A stretch of 64,000 nucleotides of DNA from Streptomyces coelicoflavus (GTDB lineage: Bacteria; Actinomycetota; Actinomycetes; Streptomycetales; Streptomycetaceae). The stretch is from contig NZ_BEWB01000003.1 of assembly GCF_003112555.1 (NCBI RefSeq), positions 682,001-746,000 on the forward strand, read 5' to 3'. The notes under the pieces were generated by a model. That model saw only the letters and a list, made by a program, of their open reading frames with translations. It was not told the DNA's origin and searched no databases. The position numbers and the translations under genes were made by a program. Of the stretch, positions 17,898-25,849 are shown piece after piece. The first letter of the stretch is position 1; each line of letters opens with the position of its first letter.

Positions 17898-18386
17898 TCA
17901 CGCCGCCGACGCCGCGCCCGGGTGGTCGTCGTCCTCGTCGTCCGGGAGTTTGCAGACCCGTTCCATGAAGAGGGCGGCCGCTATGACGGCGATGCCCGCC
18001 ACGACCGAGGAACCGGCGTAGATCGCCTGGTCGCGGCGGGCCGGGACGTCGAGGTACTCCAGCAGGAAGACGCCGGTGCCGCCGTACATGCCGGCGACGA
18101 GGGCGGCCACCAGGGCGCTGGCCTGGCCGAAGACGACCGCGCGGGCCGCCATCATCGGGTCGACGCCCTTGGCGCCGGGCACCCGCTCCCGCTGGGCCTT
18201 CAGGCGGGCCCGGATCGAGAGCGCCGTGGCCAGCAGGATCACCGCGATCAGGGCGAGGACGACGGGGGCGGCGAGGGGGACGCTCGGAAGGCTCCCGACC
18301 GAGTTCCACAGGCGGGCGCCGGCCCAGGCCAGCACCCCCGCGACGACGAACACGCCGGCCAGCACCCTGATGCGCAGCTCTTTCAC
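17898..18386 (-). CDS. DUF3180 membrane protein
   Basis: 162 aa with four hydrophobic segments arranged as two hairpins (LAGVFVVAGVLAWAGARLW, AAPVVLALIAVILLATAL, ASALVAALVAGMYGG, AIYAGSSVVAGIAVIAAALF). An Arg/Lys-rich cytoplasmic loop sits between the pairs, and the C-terminus is acidic. The family is found next to folK in actinobacteria but has no known role. GTG 18386; 70 bp after folK on the same strand, so probably the last gene of the folate operon. Confidence 0.8.
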   Translation of the reverse strand: MKELRIRVLAGVFVVAGVLAWAGARLWNSVGSLPSVPLAAPVVLALIAVILLATALSIRARLKAQRERVPGAKGVDPMMAARAVVFGQASALVAALVAGMYGGTGVFLLEYLDVPARRDQAIYAGSSVVAGIAVIAAALFMERVCKLPDDEDDDHPGAASAA

Positions 18387-18456
18387 GGTGTTCCGGTGTC
18401 CCTTCGGTTCCCCGGCGCGGTCGTCCTGACCTCGTCGTCCTCGTCGACCTTAACGA

Positions 18457-19068
18457 CTACTCGGGCAGCCGGAGTTCCAGGTCGGCGCGGGGCGCCACGC
18501 CGTCGCGGGTGACGGCGCCCAGGAGGTCGGCGACCGAGCCCCGTCCGGGCAGTGCGGCCTCGGGGTCCACGTCGAGCCAGGGGGCCAGGACGAAGGCGCG
18601 TTCGTGGGCGCGCGGGTGGGGGAGGGTGAGCCGCGGGTCGTCGGAGACGACCTCGGCGTAGGCGACGATGTCGACGTCCAGGGTGCGCGGACCCCAGCGC
18701 TCGTCGCGGACCCGGTGGAAGGCCTCCTCGACCGCGTGCGCCCGTTCCAGGAGGGAGTCCGGGGGCAGGGTCGTCTTCACGATCACGACCGCGTTGAAGT
18801 ACGAGGGCTGGCTGTCGGGCGCGACGCCCCACGGCTCCGTCTCGTAGACGGGGGAGACCCCTTTGACGCGCACGCCCGGGGTGTCCTCCAGGGCGTCGAT
18901 GGCGCCCTGGAGGGTCTCCAGGCGGTTGCCCAGGTTGGCGCCGAGGGCGATCACCGCGCGCTTGGGGTTGGACAGGGTGGTGTCCGCGGCGTCGACCTGC
19001 TCGATGACGGAGGCGGGCACGGGCTGTACGGTCGGGTCGCTCGGACCCTTGGCGAAGGGGGCGCTCAT
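18457..19068 (-). CDS. folK: 2-amino-4-hydroxy-6-hydroxymethyldihydropteridine pyrophosphokinase
   Basis: 203 aa. Transfers pyrophosphate from ATP to hydroxymethyl-dihydropterin. Motifs are ALGANLGNR, VYETEPWG, RWGPRTLDVDIV (metal-binding aspartates) and LPHPRAHERAFVLAPW. It has a hydrophilic N-terminal extension of about 35 residues. Its ATG overlaps the folB stop (19065-19068), indicating translational coupling with the preceding pathway enzyme. Confidence 0.95.
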   Translation of the reverse strand: MSAPFAKGPSDPTVQPVPASVIEQVDAADTTLSNPKRAVIALGANLGNRLETLQGAIDALEDTPGVRVKGVSPVYETEPWGVAPDSQPSYFNAVVIVKTTLPPDSLLERAHAVEEAFHRVRDERWGPRTLDVDIVAYAEVVSDDPRLTLPHPRAHERAFVLAPWLDVDPEAALPGRGSVADLLGAVTRDGVAPRADLELRLPE

Positions 19069-19424
19069 ACACGGCTCCGGATGATGGTGACGGTCACGTC
19101 GTCGAAGGGGACGGTGATCGGCGCGTCCGGCTTGTGGACGCAGACCTCGACCTCCTCGACCCCCGCGTGCTTCAGACAGACCTGGGCGATGCGCTCGGCG
19201 AGGGTCTCGACGAGGTCGACCGGATCGCCCTCGACGACGGCCACGACCTCCTCGGCCACGATGCCGTAGTGCACGGTCTTCGCCAGGTCGTCGTCGGCCG
19301 CGGCCGGACGGGTGTCCAGGCCAAGGACGATGTCCACGAGGAAGGTCTGGCCGTCCTCGCGTTCCTTGGGGAACACACCGTGGTGCCCGCGGGCCTTGAG
19401 GCCGCGCAGCGCGACACGATCCAC
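19065..19424 (-). CDS. folB: Dihydroneopterin aldolase
   Basis: 119 aa, the normal length. It cleaves dihydroneopterin to hydroxymethyl-dihydropterin and glycolaldehyde. Conserved GLKARGHHGVFPKERE holds the pterin-contacting residues, with DLVETLAERIA and the C-terminal VHKPDAP. The GTG at 19424 is eight bases from GGAG; a GTG nine bases further up overlaps that ribosome site. Overlaps folK by four bases. Confidence 0.95.
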   Translation of the reverse strand: MDRVALRGLKARGHHGVFPKEREDGQTFLVDIVLGLDTRPAAADDDLAKTVHYGIVAEEVVAVVEGDPVDLVETLAERIAQVCLKHAGVEEVEVCVHKPDAPITVPFDDVTVTIIRSRV

Positions 19425-19587
19425 GCGAATCACTCCTGCAGTCGTCGGTTCGGCCGGTCGTACCACGTGCGGGCGGTACGTCGGCCCCAGTCGAATCTAC
19501 CCGCGTGCACCGACAGTGCCGGGCCGCGGGGTGCGGGGGAGGGGCGGGCGCAGGCACTCTTCACCGTGCGTTTTCCCTGGCGGTCCC

Positions 19588-19639
19588 GGTCGATCACGGA
19601 TTGACAGCCGCCCCTGCCCCGTGGTCCGTGATCCCGACC
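19588..19639 (-). terminator. Probable hairpin terminator or attenuator in the folate operon
   Basis: GGTCGATCACGGA (19588-19600) can pair with TCCGTGATCCCGACC (19625-19639), a 13-bp stem with a two-base bulge and a 24-base loop. It lies 30 bases beyond the NTF2-like gene stop and before folB, so it may divide the folate genes into folP/NTF2 and folB/folK/DUF3180 units. Confidence 0.4.
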
Positions 19640-19668
19640 ACGTCGCTGCCGCGCCGTGCTCCGCCGGG

Positions 19669-20172
19669 TCAGGGAGGGGTCTCGTCGCCCTCCTCGGCCT
19701 CGCTCTCGGCGAGTACCGGGGAGGCGTGGTGGGACCAGAGCTTCCAGCCGTCGGGGGTGCGGCGGAACGTGTTGGTGGCCACCACGAGCTGCCCGACGAG
19801 CGGGCCGAGCTCCTCGCCGCCGTCGGGGGCTGGGCCGCCGCTGAGGATGTTCTCGGTGCAGGTGACCAGGGCGGTGTCGCCGGTGACGGAGACGTGCACG
19901 TCGGTGAGGAAGAACTGGATGTAGTCCGTGTTGGCCATGATCAGGGCGTAGGAGCGGAGGACCTCGCCGCGGCCGGTGAGGACCGGCCAGCCCGGGTGCA
20001 CGCAGGAGACCACACCGGCGTCGGCGGGGTCGTGGTACGACTCGTCGACGCCCAGGTCGGAGGGGGTGAGCCAGAACTCGGAGACCTTCTCGAAGTCGCC
20101 CTCCTCCAGTGCCTCGTAGAAGGCGGTGTTGGCGGCCTCGACCTGTTCGACGTCGAGGTGCGGCGCGTTCAC
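19669..20172 (-). CDS. NTF2-like (SnoaL-fold) protein
   Basis: 167 aa. The sequence follows the NTF2/SnoaL_3 layout: an N-terminal helix pair (VEQVEAANTAFYEALEEGDFEKVSEFW), a middle strand with HPGWPVLTGRGEVLRSYA, the strands VHVSVTGDTALVTCTENIL and VVATNTFRRTPDGWKLWSHHASPV. The fold hosts enzymes and ligand-binding proteins; nothing here fixes which. GTG 20172 overlaps the folP stop (GTGA), so it is co-translated with folP. A role in pterin handling would be guesswork. Confidence 0.85.
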   Translation of the reverse strand: MNAPHLDVEQVEAANTAFYEALEEGDFEKVSEFWLTPSDLGVDESYHDPADAGVVSCVHPGWPVLTGRGEVLRSYALIMANTDYIQFFLTDVHVSVTGDTALVTCTENILSGGPAPDGGEELGPLVGQLVVATNTFRRTPDGWKLWSHHASPVLAESEAEEGDETPP

Positions 20173-21032
20173 CGGGCGCCTTCGACGGCGCGGGCGACGC
20201 GTACGGCGTCGGCGGTGGCGCGGACCTCGTGGACGCGGACCGCCCACGCGCCGGCGTGCGCCGCGAGGGCGGAGACCGCGGCGGTGGCCGCGTCGCGCTC
20301 GCGCGCGGGGGGCGGGGTCGCCTCCGGCCCGGCGAGGACCCGGCCGAGGAACCGCTTGCGTGAGGCGGCGACGAGGACGGGGTGGCCGAGCGCCAGGAGG
20401 CGGTCGAGGTGGGCGAGGAGGACGAGGTCGTGCTCGGCGTCCTTGGAGAAGCCGAGGCCGGGGTCGACGACGACGTGCTCGGGGGCGATGCCGCCGTCGA
20501 GAACGGCCTCCACGCGCGCGTGCAGTTCGTCGACGACCTCGGTGACGACGTCGTCGTAGGTGCCCCTGACGTTGCCGCCCTCCAGGAGGCCGCGCCAGTG
20601 CATGACGACGAAGGGGGCGCCCGCGTCGGCGACGACCGGGATCATCCGGGGGTCGGCGAGGCCGCCGCTCACGTCGTTGACCAGGGCGGCGCCGGCGGCG
20701 AGGGCCTGCTCGGCGACGGAGGCGCGCATGGTGTCGACGGAGACCGTGACGCCCTCGGAGGCGAGGCCGCGCACGACCGGGACCACGCGCCTGAGTTCCT
20801 CGTCCTCGTCGACGCGGGTCGCGCCCGGGCGGGTGGACTCGCCGCCGACGTCCACCAGGTCGGCCCCCTCTGCGACCAGGTCGAGGCCGTGCTTGATGGC
20901 GGCCGTGGTGTCGAAGAAGCGGCCGCCGTCGGAGAAGGAGTCGGGGGTCACGTTGACGACGCCCATGACCGCGCAGCGGTCCCAGGCGGTCAGTCCCGCG
21001 AGAGGGTGGCGGCGGCCGGTCTGCTTGCTCAT
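20169..21032 (-). CDS. folP: Dihydropteroate synthase
   Basis: 287 aa. Condenses pterin pyrophosphate with p-aminobenzoate; the sulfonamide target. Motifs are VVNVTPDSFSDGG, VDVGGESTRPGA, NDVSGG, VVDPGLGFSKD and ASRKRFLGR. ATG 21032 is the first start after the upstream palindrome. First gene of the minus-strand folate cluster, overlapping the NTF2-like gene by four bases. Confidence 0.95.
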   Translation of the reverse strand: MSKQTGRRHPLAGLTAWDRCAVMGVVNVTPDSFSDGGRFFDTTAAIKHGLDLVAEGADLVDVGGESTRPGATRVDEDEELRRVVPVVRGLASEGVTVSVDTMRASVAEQALAAGAALVNDVSGGLADPRMIPVVADAGAPFVVMHWRGLLEGGNVRGTYDDVVTEVVDELHARVEAVLDGGIAPEHVVVDPGLGFSKDAEHDLVLLAHLDRLLALGHPVLVAASRKRFLGRVLAGPEATPPPARERDAATAAVSALAAHAGAWAVRVHEVRATADAVRVARAVEGAR

Positions 21033-21067
21033 GTGTTCAGCGTAGGTGGTGGCCCGGGGTGGCTGCC

Positions 21068-21127
21068 GCCGCCTCCGACGGCGGTGCGGGCGGGGTGCCG
21101 CTGCCTCCGACGGCGGTGCGGGCGGGT
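21068..21127. repeat. Two-copy 32-bp tandem repeat before folP
   Basis: GCCTCCGACGGCGGTGCGGG begins at 21071 and again at 21103, a period of 32 bases with near-identical units. It lies in the untranslated gap between folP and the MprF-like gene. No function is evident; it could vary in copy number. Confidence 0.6.
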
Positions 21128-21149
21128 GCCCGGGCCGGCCCGGGCACCC
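21124..21149. terminator. 26-bp perfect palindrome, probable terminator of the MprF-like gene
   Basis: The two 13-base arms (GGGTGCCCGGGCC and its complement) meet with no loop. It lies 36 bases beyond the stop of the minus-strand MprF-like gene, so a cruciform or terminator hairpin for that transcript is likely. It would also isolate folP from upstream transcription. Confidence 0.6.
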
Positions 21150-21184
21150 ACCGTCGCGTCCGCGGCCCCGGACCGGCGGCCGTC

Positions 21185-23005
21185 CTACGCCGCCCGCGCC
21201 GGCGTCTGGTGCGCGCAGGGGCGCCGCGCGGGCGTCCGGCGGCGCAGGAACCGCGGCAGCGGCAGCGTGACGAACCCTTCCGCCTGCATCGCGGCGAAGC
21301 CGATGCGCGGGAGGTCGGCGGAGCGGCGGTAGACGACGAAGCGCGGCTCCCACCGGGGCCGGAACTTCGCGTTGAACTTGTACAGGGACTCGATCTGGAA
21401 CCAGCGGGAGAGGAAGACCAGCAGCCCGCGCCACGCGCGCAGGACCGGGCCCGCGCCGATCTTCTCGCCGCGCGCGAGCGCCGCGCGGAACATGGCGAAG
21501 TTCAGCGACACCCGCGCGACGCCCAGTTTCGGGGCGGCCTGGAGCGCCGCCACGATCAGGAGTTCGTTCATGCCGGGGTCGGCCGCGCGGTCGCGGCGCA
21601 TGAGGTCCAGGGACGCCCCGTCCGTGCCCCACGGCACGAAGTGCAGGACCGCCTTCAGGTCGCCGTACTCGCCCGGCTCGGCGTCCTGCTTGTGCGCCGT
21701 CGCGATCAGGCAGTCGCCGTCGGCCGGGTCGCCGACGCGGCCCAGGGCCATGGAGAAGCCGCGTTCGGTGTCGGTGCCGCGCCAGGCGTCGGCGGCGCGG
21801 CGGACGCGGTCCAGTTCGGCGTCGGAGAGATCAGCCACGCGCCGTACCCGGGTCTCGTAACCGGCCCGCTCGATGCGCTTGACCATCTGTCGCACGTTGC
21901 GCATCGCGCGGCCGGCGAGGGAGAAATCCGCCACGTCCACCACCGCCTCGTCGCCGAGTTCGAGGGCGTCGAGGCCGGTCTCGCGGGTCCAGACCTCGCC
22001 GCCGGTCTCGGAGCAGCCCATCACGGCGGGCGTCCAGGAGTGGGCGCGGGCCTCGTCCATGAAGCGTTCGATGGCGCCCGGCCAGGCCTCGACGTCGCCG
22101 ATCGGGTCGCCGCTGGCCAGCATCACACCGGAGACGACGCGGTAGGTGACGGCGGCCTTGCCGCTGGGGGAGAAGACGACGGCCTTGTCGCGGCGCAGCG
22201 CGAAGTGGCCGAGGGAGTCGCGCCCGCCGTGCCGGGCGAGGAGGGCGCGCAGGCGCGTCTCGTCGTCCTCGGTGAGGCGGGCCGCCGGGTGTTCGGGCCG
22301 GAAGGCCAGGTAGATCGTGGTGACGGCGGTCAGCAGGCCGAGGGCGCCCAGGGAGAAGGCGACCGTCCACGAGGTGGTGCCCCGGTAGTCGACCGGGCCC
22401 TCGACGCCGAACAGGCCGTACAGGACGTGGGTGATGCGGTCGGCCAGGCTGGGGTCGCCGAGCATGCGGTGCGGGTGGGCGTTGACCACGAGGAGGCCGA
22501 GCAGGACGGAACCGGCGCTCATGAGGACGAAGTTGGCCAGGGCCCGCCAGCGGCTGCGCGGGTCGGGGAGGGCGGCGAACTCGGTGCGGTGGCGCAGGAG
22601 GAGGGCCAGCAGGACCAGGGAGATCAGTACGCCGATCAGGGAGTGGCGGTACGTGAACTGCGCGACGGCGCCGACCGGGAGCAGCGCCACGGCCGCCCGC
22701 CAGGCCCGGCGTTTGCGGCGCTTGAGGCCGTGGGCCAGCAGGAGCAGCAGGACGCCGGCGCAGAGGGAGAGGGCGGCGGCGAAGGGGCCGAAGGCGCCGG
22801 GCAGCACCTCGGCCAGGGCGTGCATACGACTGTGCCGGAAGCGGGGGAAGGAGCCCGCCGCGACGTCCAGCAGGCCGACGAGCACACAGGCGCGGCCGAC
22901 GAGGAGCGGGACGCTCTCCGGACGGGGGCCGCGTGGTATGCGCCGTATGCGGGCGGACCTCGCCGGAACCGCGCCCGACATTTCCTCATCTGTCCTGACA
23001 GACAT
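21185..23005 (-). CDS. MprF-like phosphatidylglycerol aminoacyltransferase (DUF2156)
   Basis: 606 aa. Residues 35-270 hold about seven transmembrane helices; the C-terminal half is the DUF2156 GNAT-like transferase domain, with VVFSPSGKAAVTYRVVSGVMLASGDPIGD, SLAGRAMRNVRQMVKR, DLMRRDRAADPGMNELLIVAAL and FQIESLYKFNAKFRPRWEPR. Family members move lysine or alanine from tRNA to phosphatidylglycerol and lower the surface negative charge. Unlike mycobacterial LysX there is no fused lysyl-tRNA synthetase. ATG 23005 chosen, since the upstream frame runs into the control region. Divergent from a membrane-anchored hydrolase. Confidence 0.9.
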   Translation of the reverse strand: MSVRTDEEMSGAVPARSARIRRIPRGPRPESVPLLVGRACVLVGLLDVAAGSFPRFRHSRMHALAEVLPGAFGPFAAALSLCAGVLLLLLAHGLKRRKRRAWRAAVALLPVGAVAQFTYRHSLIGVLISLVLLALLLRHRTEFAALPDPRSRWRALANFVLMSAGSVLLGLLVVNAHPHRMLGDPSLADRITHVLYGLFGVEGPVDYRGTTSWTVAFSLGALGLLTAVTTIYLAFRPEHPAARLTEDDETRLRALLARHGGRDSLGHFALRRDKAVVFSPSGKAAVTYRVVSGVMLASGDPIGDVEAWPGAIERFMDEARAHSWTPAVMGCSETGGEVWTRETGLDALELGDEAVVDVADFSLAGRAMRNVRQMVKRIERAGYETRVRRVADLSDAELDRVRRAADAWRGTDTERGFSMALGRVGDPADGDCLIATAHKQDAEPGEYGDLKAVLHFVPWGTDGASLDLMRRDRAADPGMNELLIVAALQAAPKLGVARVSLNFAMFRAALARGEKIGAGPVLRAWRGLLVFLSRWFQIESLYKFNAKFRPRWEPRFVVYRRSADLPRIGFAAMQAEGFVTLPLPRFLRRRTPARRPCAHQTPARAA

Positions 23006-23210
23006 CGCACCTGTTAGTTCTGCGAGAGACCGTGGATCCGGGCCCGTTTCGGGCATCCGGCGACATTGCGCCCTCTAGGACGGTGTCTCGGAGGGAGAGG
23101 TTCACTCCCCTCTGATCACAAAGCCCGGACGAACGGATGACTGGACGATCGGACGATCGGACCGGCGGACGGATCGGCGGGCGCACGGAAGGCGTGGGCG
23201 GTAGCGGGGC

Positions 23211-24344
23211 ATGGGTTTGACGAGCGACAAGGTGCTGGCGCTGGCCGTGGCGGCCGGGGTGCTGTTGTTCGCCGGGACGGTGTGGCTGTGGCCGCGGCTG
23301 GCGCGCCGGAGCGTGCGGGCCGTACTCGGCAGGGTCGGTCTGCTGCTCGCCACCCAGGTGGCGGTCTTCGCGGCGGTGGGGCTGGTCGCCAACCAGTCCT
23401 TCGGCTTCTACGGCAGCTGGGCCGACCTGTTCGGGCGGGAGGACGGACAGGGCGTGGTCGTGGACCACTCCGCCGGTGCGGACGGCGGGCCGGTGCAGGT
23501 CGTCGGGAAGCGGCGGGTGACGCCCGCGGGCGGGTCGCGGCCCGAGGTCTCGGGGCGGGTCGAGGAGATACGCGTCGTCGGGCGCACGTCGCGGATCGCG
23601 TCACCCGCGTTCGTGTACCTGCCGCCGGAGTACTTCCAGGCGCGCCACCGTGGCCGTACGTTTCCCGCGGCCGTCGTCCTGACCGGTTACCCGGGGACCG
23701 CGGAGGCGCTGGTGGAGAAACTGCACTACCCGCGCACGGCGCTGGAGCTGGCGAAGGCCGGCCGGATGCGGCCGATGATCCTGGTGATGCTGCGGCCCAC
23801 GGTGGCGCCGCCGCGCGACACGGAGTGCGTGGACGTACCCGGCGGGCCGCAGACGGAGACGTTCTTCGCGAAGGACCTGCCCGAGGCGGTGAGGGCCCAC
23901 TACCGGGTGGACAAGGGGCCGCGGAGCTGGGGCGTCGTCGGCAACTCGACCGGCGGCTACTGCGCCCTGAAGCTCGCCGCCCACCACCCGGAGGTGTACG
24001 CCGCCGGGGCCGGGCTCTCCCCGTACTACGACGCGCCGAGCGACCCCACCACGGGCGATCTCTTCCAGGGCGACAAGGACCGGGAGAACCGGGCCAGTCT
24101 GTGGTGGTATCTCAAGAACAGGCCGGCGCCGGACACTTCACTGCTCGTCACCAGCAGCAGGACCGGCGAGACGAACTACAAGGACACGCTGAAGTTCATC
24201 GGGCTGGTGAAGGAGAAGAGGCCGACGCGGATCTCGTCGATCATCCTGGAAAGCGGCGGACACAACTTCAATACCTGGCGGCGTGAGATTCCCGCGACGC
24301 TGCGGTGGCTGGACGAGCGGCTGGCCGGCGTTCGGGAGTCCTGA
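23211..24344 (+). CDS. Membrane-anchored alpha/beta hydrolase (esterase D-like)
   Basis: 377 aa. Two hydrophobic helices at about 8-27 and 40-60 put the catalytic domain outside the cell. The elbow GNSTGGYC gives nucleophile Ser246, the late ESGGHNFNTW the histidine, and TGYPGTAEAL the oxyanion region; it resembles the esterase D/mycolyltransferase-like group. It is divergent from the MprF-like gene. In Corynebacterium, as I recall, an extracytoplasmic hydrolase beside the aminoacyl-lipid synthase removes the amino acid, so such a role is possible here. ATG 23211. Confidence 0.82.
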   Translation: MGLTSDKVLALAVAAGVLLFAGTVWLWPRLARRSVRAVLGRVGLLLATQVAVFAAVGLVANQSFGFYGSWADLFGREDGQGVVVDHSAGADGGPVQVVGKRRVTPAGGSRPEVSGRVEEIRVVGRTSRIASPAFVYLPPEYFQARHRGRTFPAAVVLTGYPGTAEALVEKLHYPRTALELAKAGRMRPMILVMLRPTVAPPRDTECVDVPGGPQTETFFAKDLPEAVRAHYRVDKGPRSWGVVGNSTGGYCALKLAAHHPEVYAAGAGLSPYYDAPSDPTTGDLFQGDKDRENRASLWWYLKNRPAPDTSLLVTSSRTGETNYKDTLKFIGLVKEKRPTRISSIILESGGHNFNTWRREIPATLRWLDERLAGVRES

Positions 24345-24369
24345 ATGATCTTGAAGTCGGGGAGTAATT

Positions 24370-24384
24370 CCCCGGCCGCCGGGG
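24370..24384 (+). terminator. Possible hairpin after the hydrolase gene
   Basis: CCCCGGC-C-GCCGGGG is a 7-bp inverted repeat 26 bases past the stop at 24344. The centre is only one base, so the pairing next to it must open to make a loop. Weak candidate. Confidence 0.35.
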
Positions 24385-24480
24385 ATGTGGATTACCCGCG
24401 CCCTGTGAACACGTCGGAGACGGCCGAGTTTTTACGGGGCGGGGCGCCAAGATTCGCCTACGCGCGGTAAGTTTCTGGCC

Positions 24481-25815
24481 ATGCCACGTGGACGTCACCG
24501 CCATTCCCCGCCTTTGCACAGGCTGCTTCCTCCCTCGGCGATCGCAGGTGTTTCGGTCGTCTGCGCCCTCGGGCCCTGGTTGTTCGGCGAGATGCCGATC
24601 CTGCGCGTACTGGCCGCCGCCGCCGCGGTGACGGCTGTGGCCGGCGCGGTCGTCATGCGGCACTGGGACGCCCAGGCGGGCCGGCGGGTCGCCGACCTCA
24701 CGCGCGCGCGGGCCAGTGACGAGTGGCGGTTCGAGGAGCGGGTCGCCGAACTGGAGTCCGACCTGGAGGAGTCGCGCGAGCTGCGGCAGAAGCTGGAGCA
24801 CCGGCTGCGGGCCAAGCGCACCGAGCTGGCGGGGCTGCGCAACGAGCACGCCTCGCTGCTGCGGCGCTACGCCACGGCGGAGACCGAGCGCGCCAGTGCG
24901 CTGGAGGGCCGCCGCCTGCTCGAGATCGAGGCCGCTCCGCAGGCACCCGCGCTGCCCGCCGCACGCCCCGCCCCGGTCCAGGAGACGCCGGTCCAGGAGA
25001 CGCCGGAGACGCTGAAGACGGTGGCCGAGAAGGCGGAGGAAGCCGAGGAGGCGTCGGCCGGGAAGAGCGGGGGCGACGCGGAGGCCGCCGTCCCCGCGGT
25101 GTTCTCGCCCGAGGGCTCCCGGCTGTTCCTGCGCGCGAACGCGGCACTGGCCCGCCTGGACGACGGCGCGCCCGCCGACCCGGACGGTGACGACCGGGCC
25201 GAGGCCGTCGAGGGGGCCGCCGAGGAGGCCGCCGAGGACGGTGACGCCGACGGCTCGGACGGTGACGGTGGCGCCGACGGGTCCGACGGTGACGGCGACG
25301 GCGACGGCGGCGGTGGCGGCGAGAGCGCGGCACCGGCCGAGACCGGTCAGGAGGACGAGGCGCAGGGGCAGCCCGAGGCGGCCGACGGCCACGAGCGCAC
25401 CACCGCCTCCTCCCCGACGACGTCCGACGCGGGACCCGCGCAGCCCACCCAGTCCGCGCAGCCCACCCGGCGGGCCGACGGGCACTTCACGGTGCCGACC
25501 GCGGTGGCCGTCGTACCGGCGGCTCCGGCCCGGCGTCCGGTGGTCGAGGGCGGCTTCGACTTCTTCGGCACCAAGGCCCCCGAGGACGCGGCGGCCGCGG
25601 CGACCGCCTCCGACGCCGCCCTGGAGACCGTGCAGAACGAGGACCTGGCCGACGTGGTCGGCCAGGAGGCGCTCGCCCTGCACAAGGCCGAGGGCGAGAT
25701 CTCCTTCAAGCCGGCCGGCGAGGAGTCCCGTGACGTGAGCCAGGTGATCGACCTGACCGCCCACGACGAGACCGAGCAGATCGACGTCCAGGGGCTGCGC
25801 AGCGCGGTCTCCTGA
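24481..25815 (+). CDS. Membrane-anchored coiled-coil protein, acidic C-terminal region
   Basis: 444 aa, not assigned to a named family. Two hydrophobic helices at about 17-60 are followed by a coiled coil (about 70-150: RFEERVAELESDLEESRELRQ, then LEHRLRAKRTELAGLRNEH). A long Ala/Glu/Pro linker contains PVQETPVQETPE, and an Asp/Gly run (GDGDGDGGGGG) lies around 265-280. The last 80 residues (VVEGGFDFFG, DLADVVGQEALALHKAEGE, DVSQVIDLTAHDETEQIDV) look conserved and may bind partners. ATG 24481. The layout suggests a cytoplasmic scaffold tethered to the membrane; the role is unknown. Confidence 0.8.
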   Translation: MPRGRHRHSPPLHRLLPPSAIAGVSVVCALGPWLFGEMPILRVLAAAAAVTAVAGAVVMRHWDAQAGRRVADLTRARASDEWRFEERVAELESDLEESRELRQKLEHRLRAKRTELAGLRNEHASLLRRYATAETERASALEGRRLLEIEAAPQAPALPAARPAPVQETPVQETPETLKTVAEKAEEAEEASAGKSGGDAEAAVPAVFSPEGSRLFLRANAALARLDDGAPADPDGDDRAEAVEGAAEEAAEDGDADGSDGDGGADGSDGDGDGDGGGGGESAAPAETGQEDEAQGQPEAADGHERTTASSPTTSDAGPAQPTQSAQPTRRADGHFTVPTAVAVVPAAPARRPVVEGGFDFFGTKAPEDAAAAATASDAALETVQNEDLADVVGQEALALHKAEGEISFKPAGEESRDVSQVIDLTAHDETEQIDVQGLRSAVS

Positions 25816-25849
25816 CCGCCCGGCACCCGCCGGGGCGGGCGGCGCCGGC

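Noticed and set aside
23120..23195. GGACGATCGGAC-type short repeats before the hydrolase gene
   Set aside because: Imperfect, low-complexity and without clear dyad symmetry. Could be part of a promoter, but no operator can be defined.
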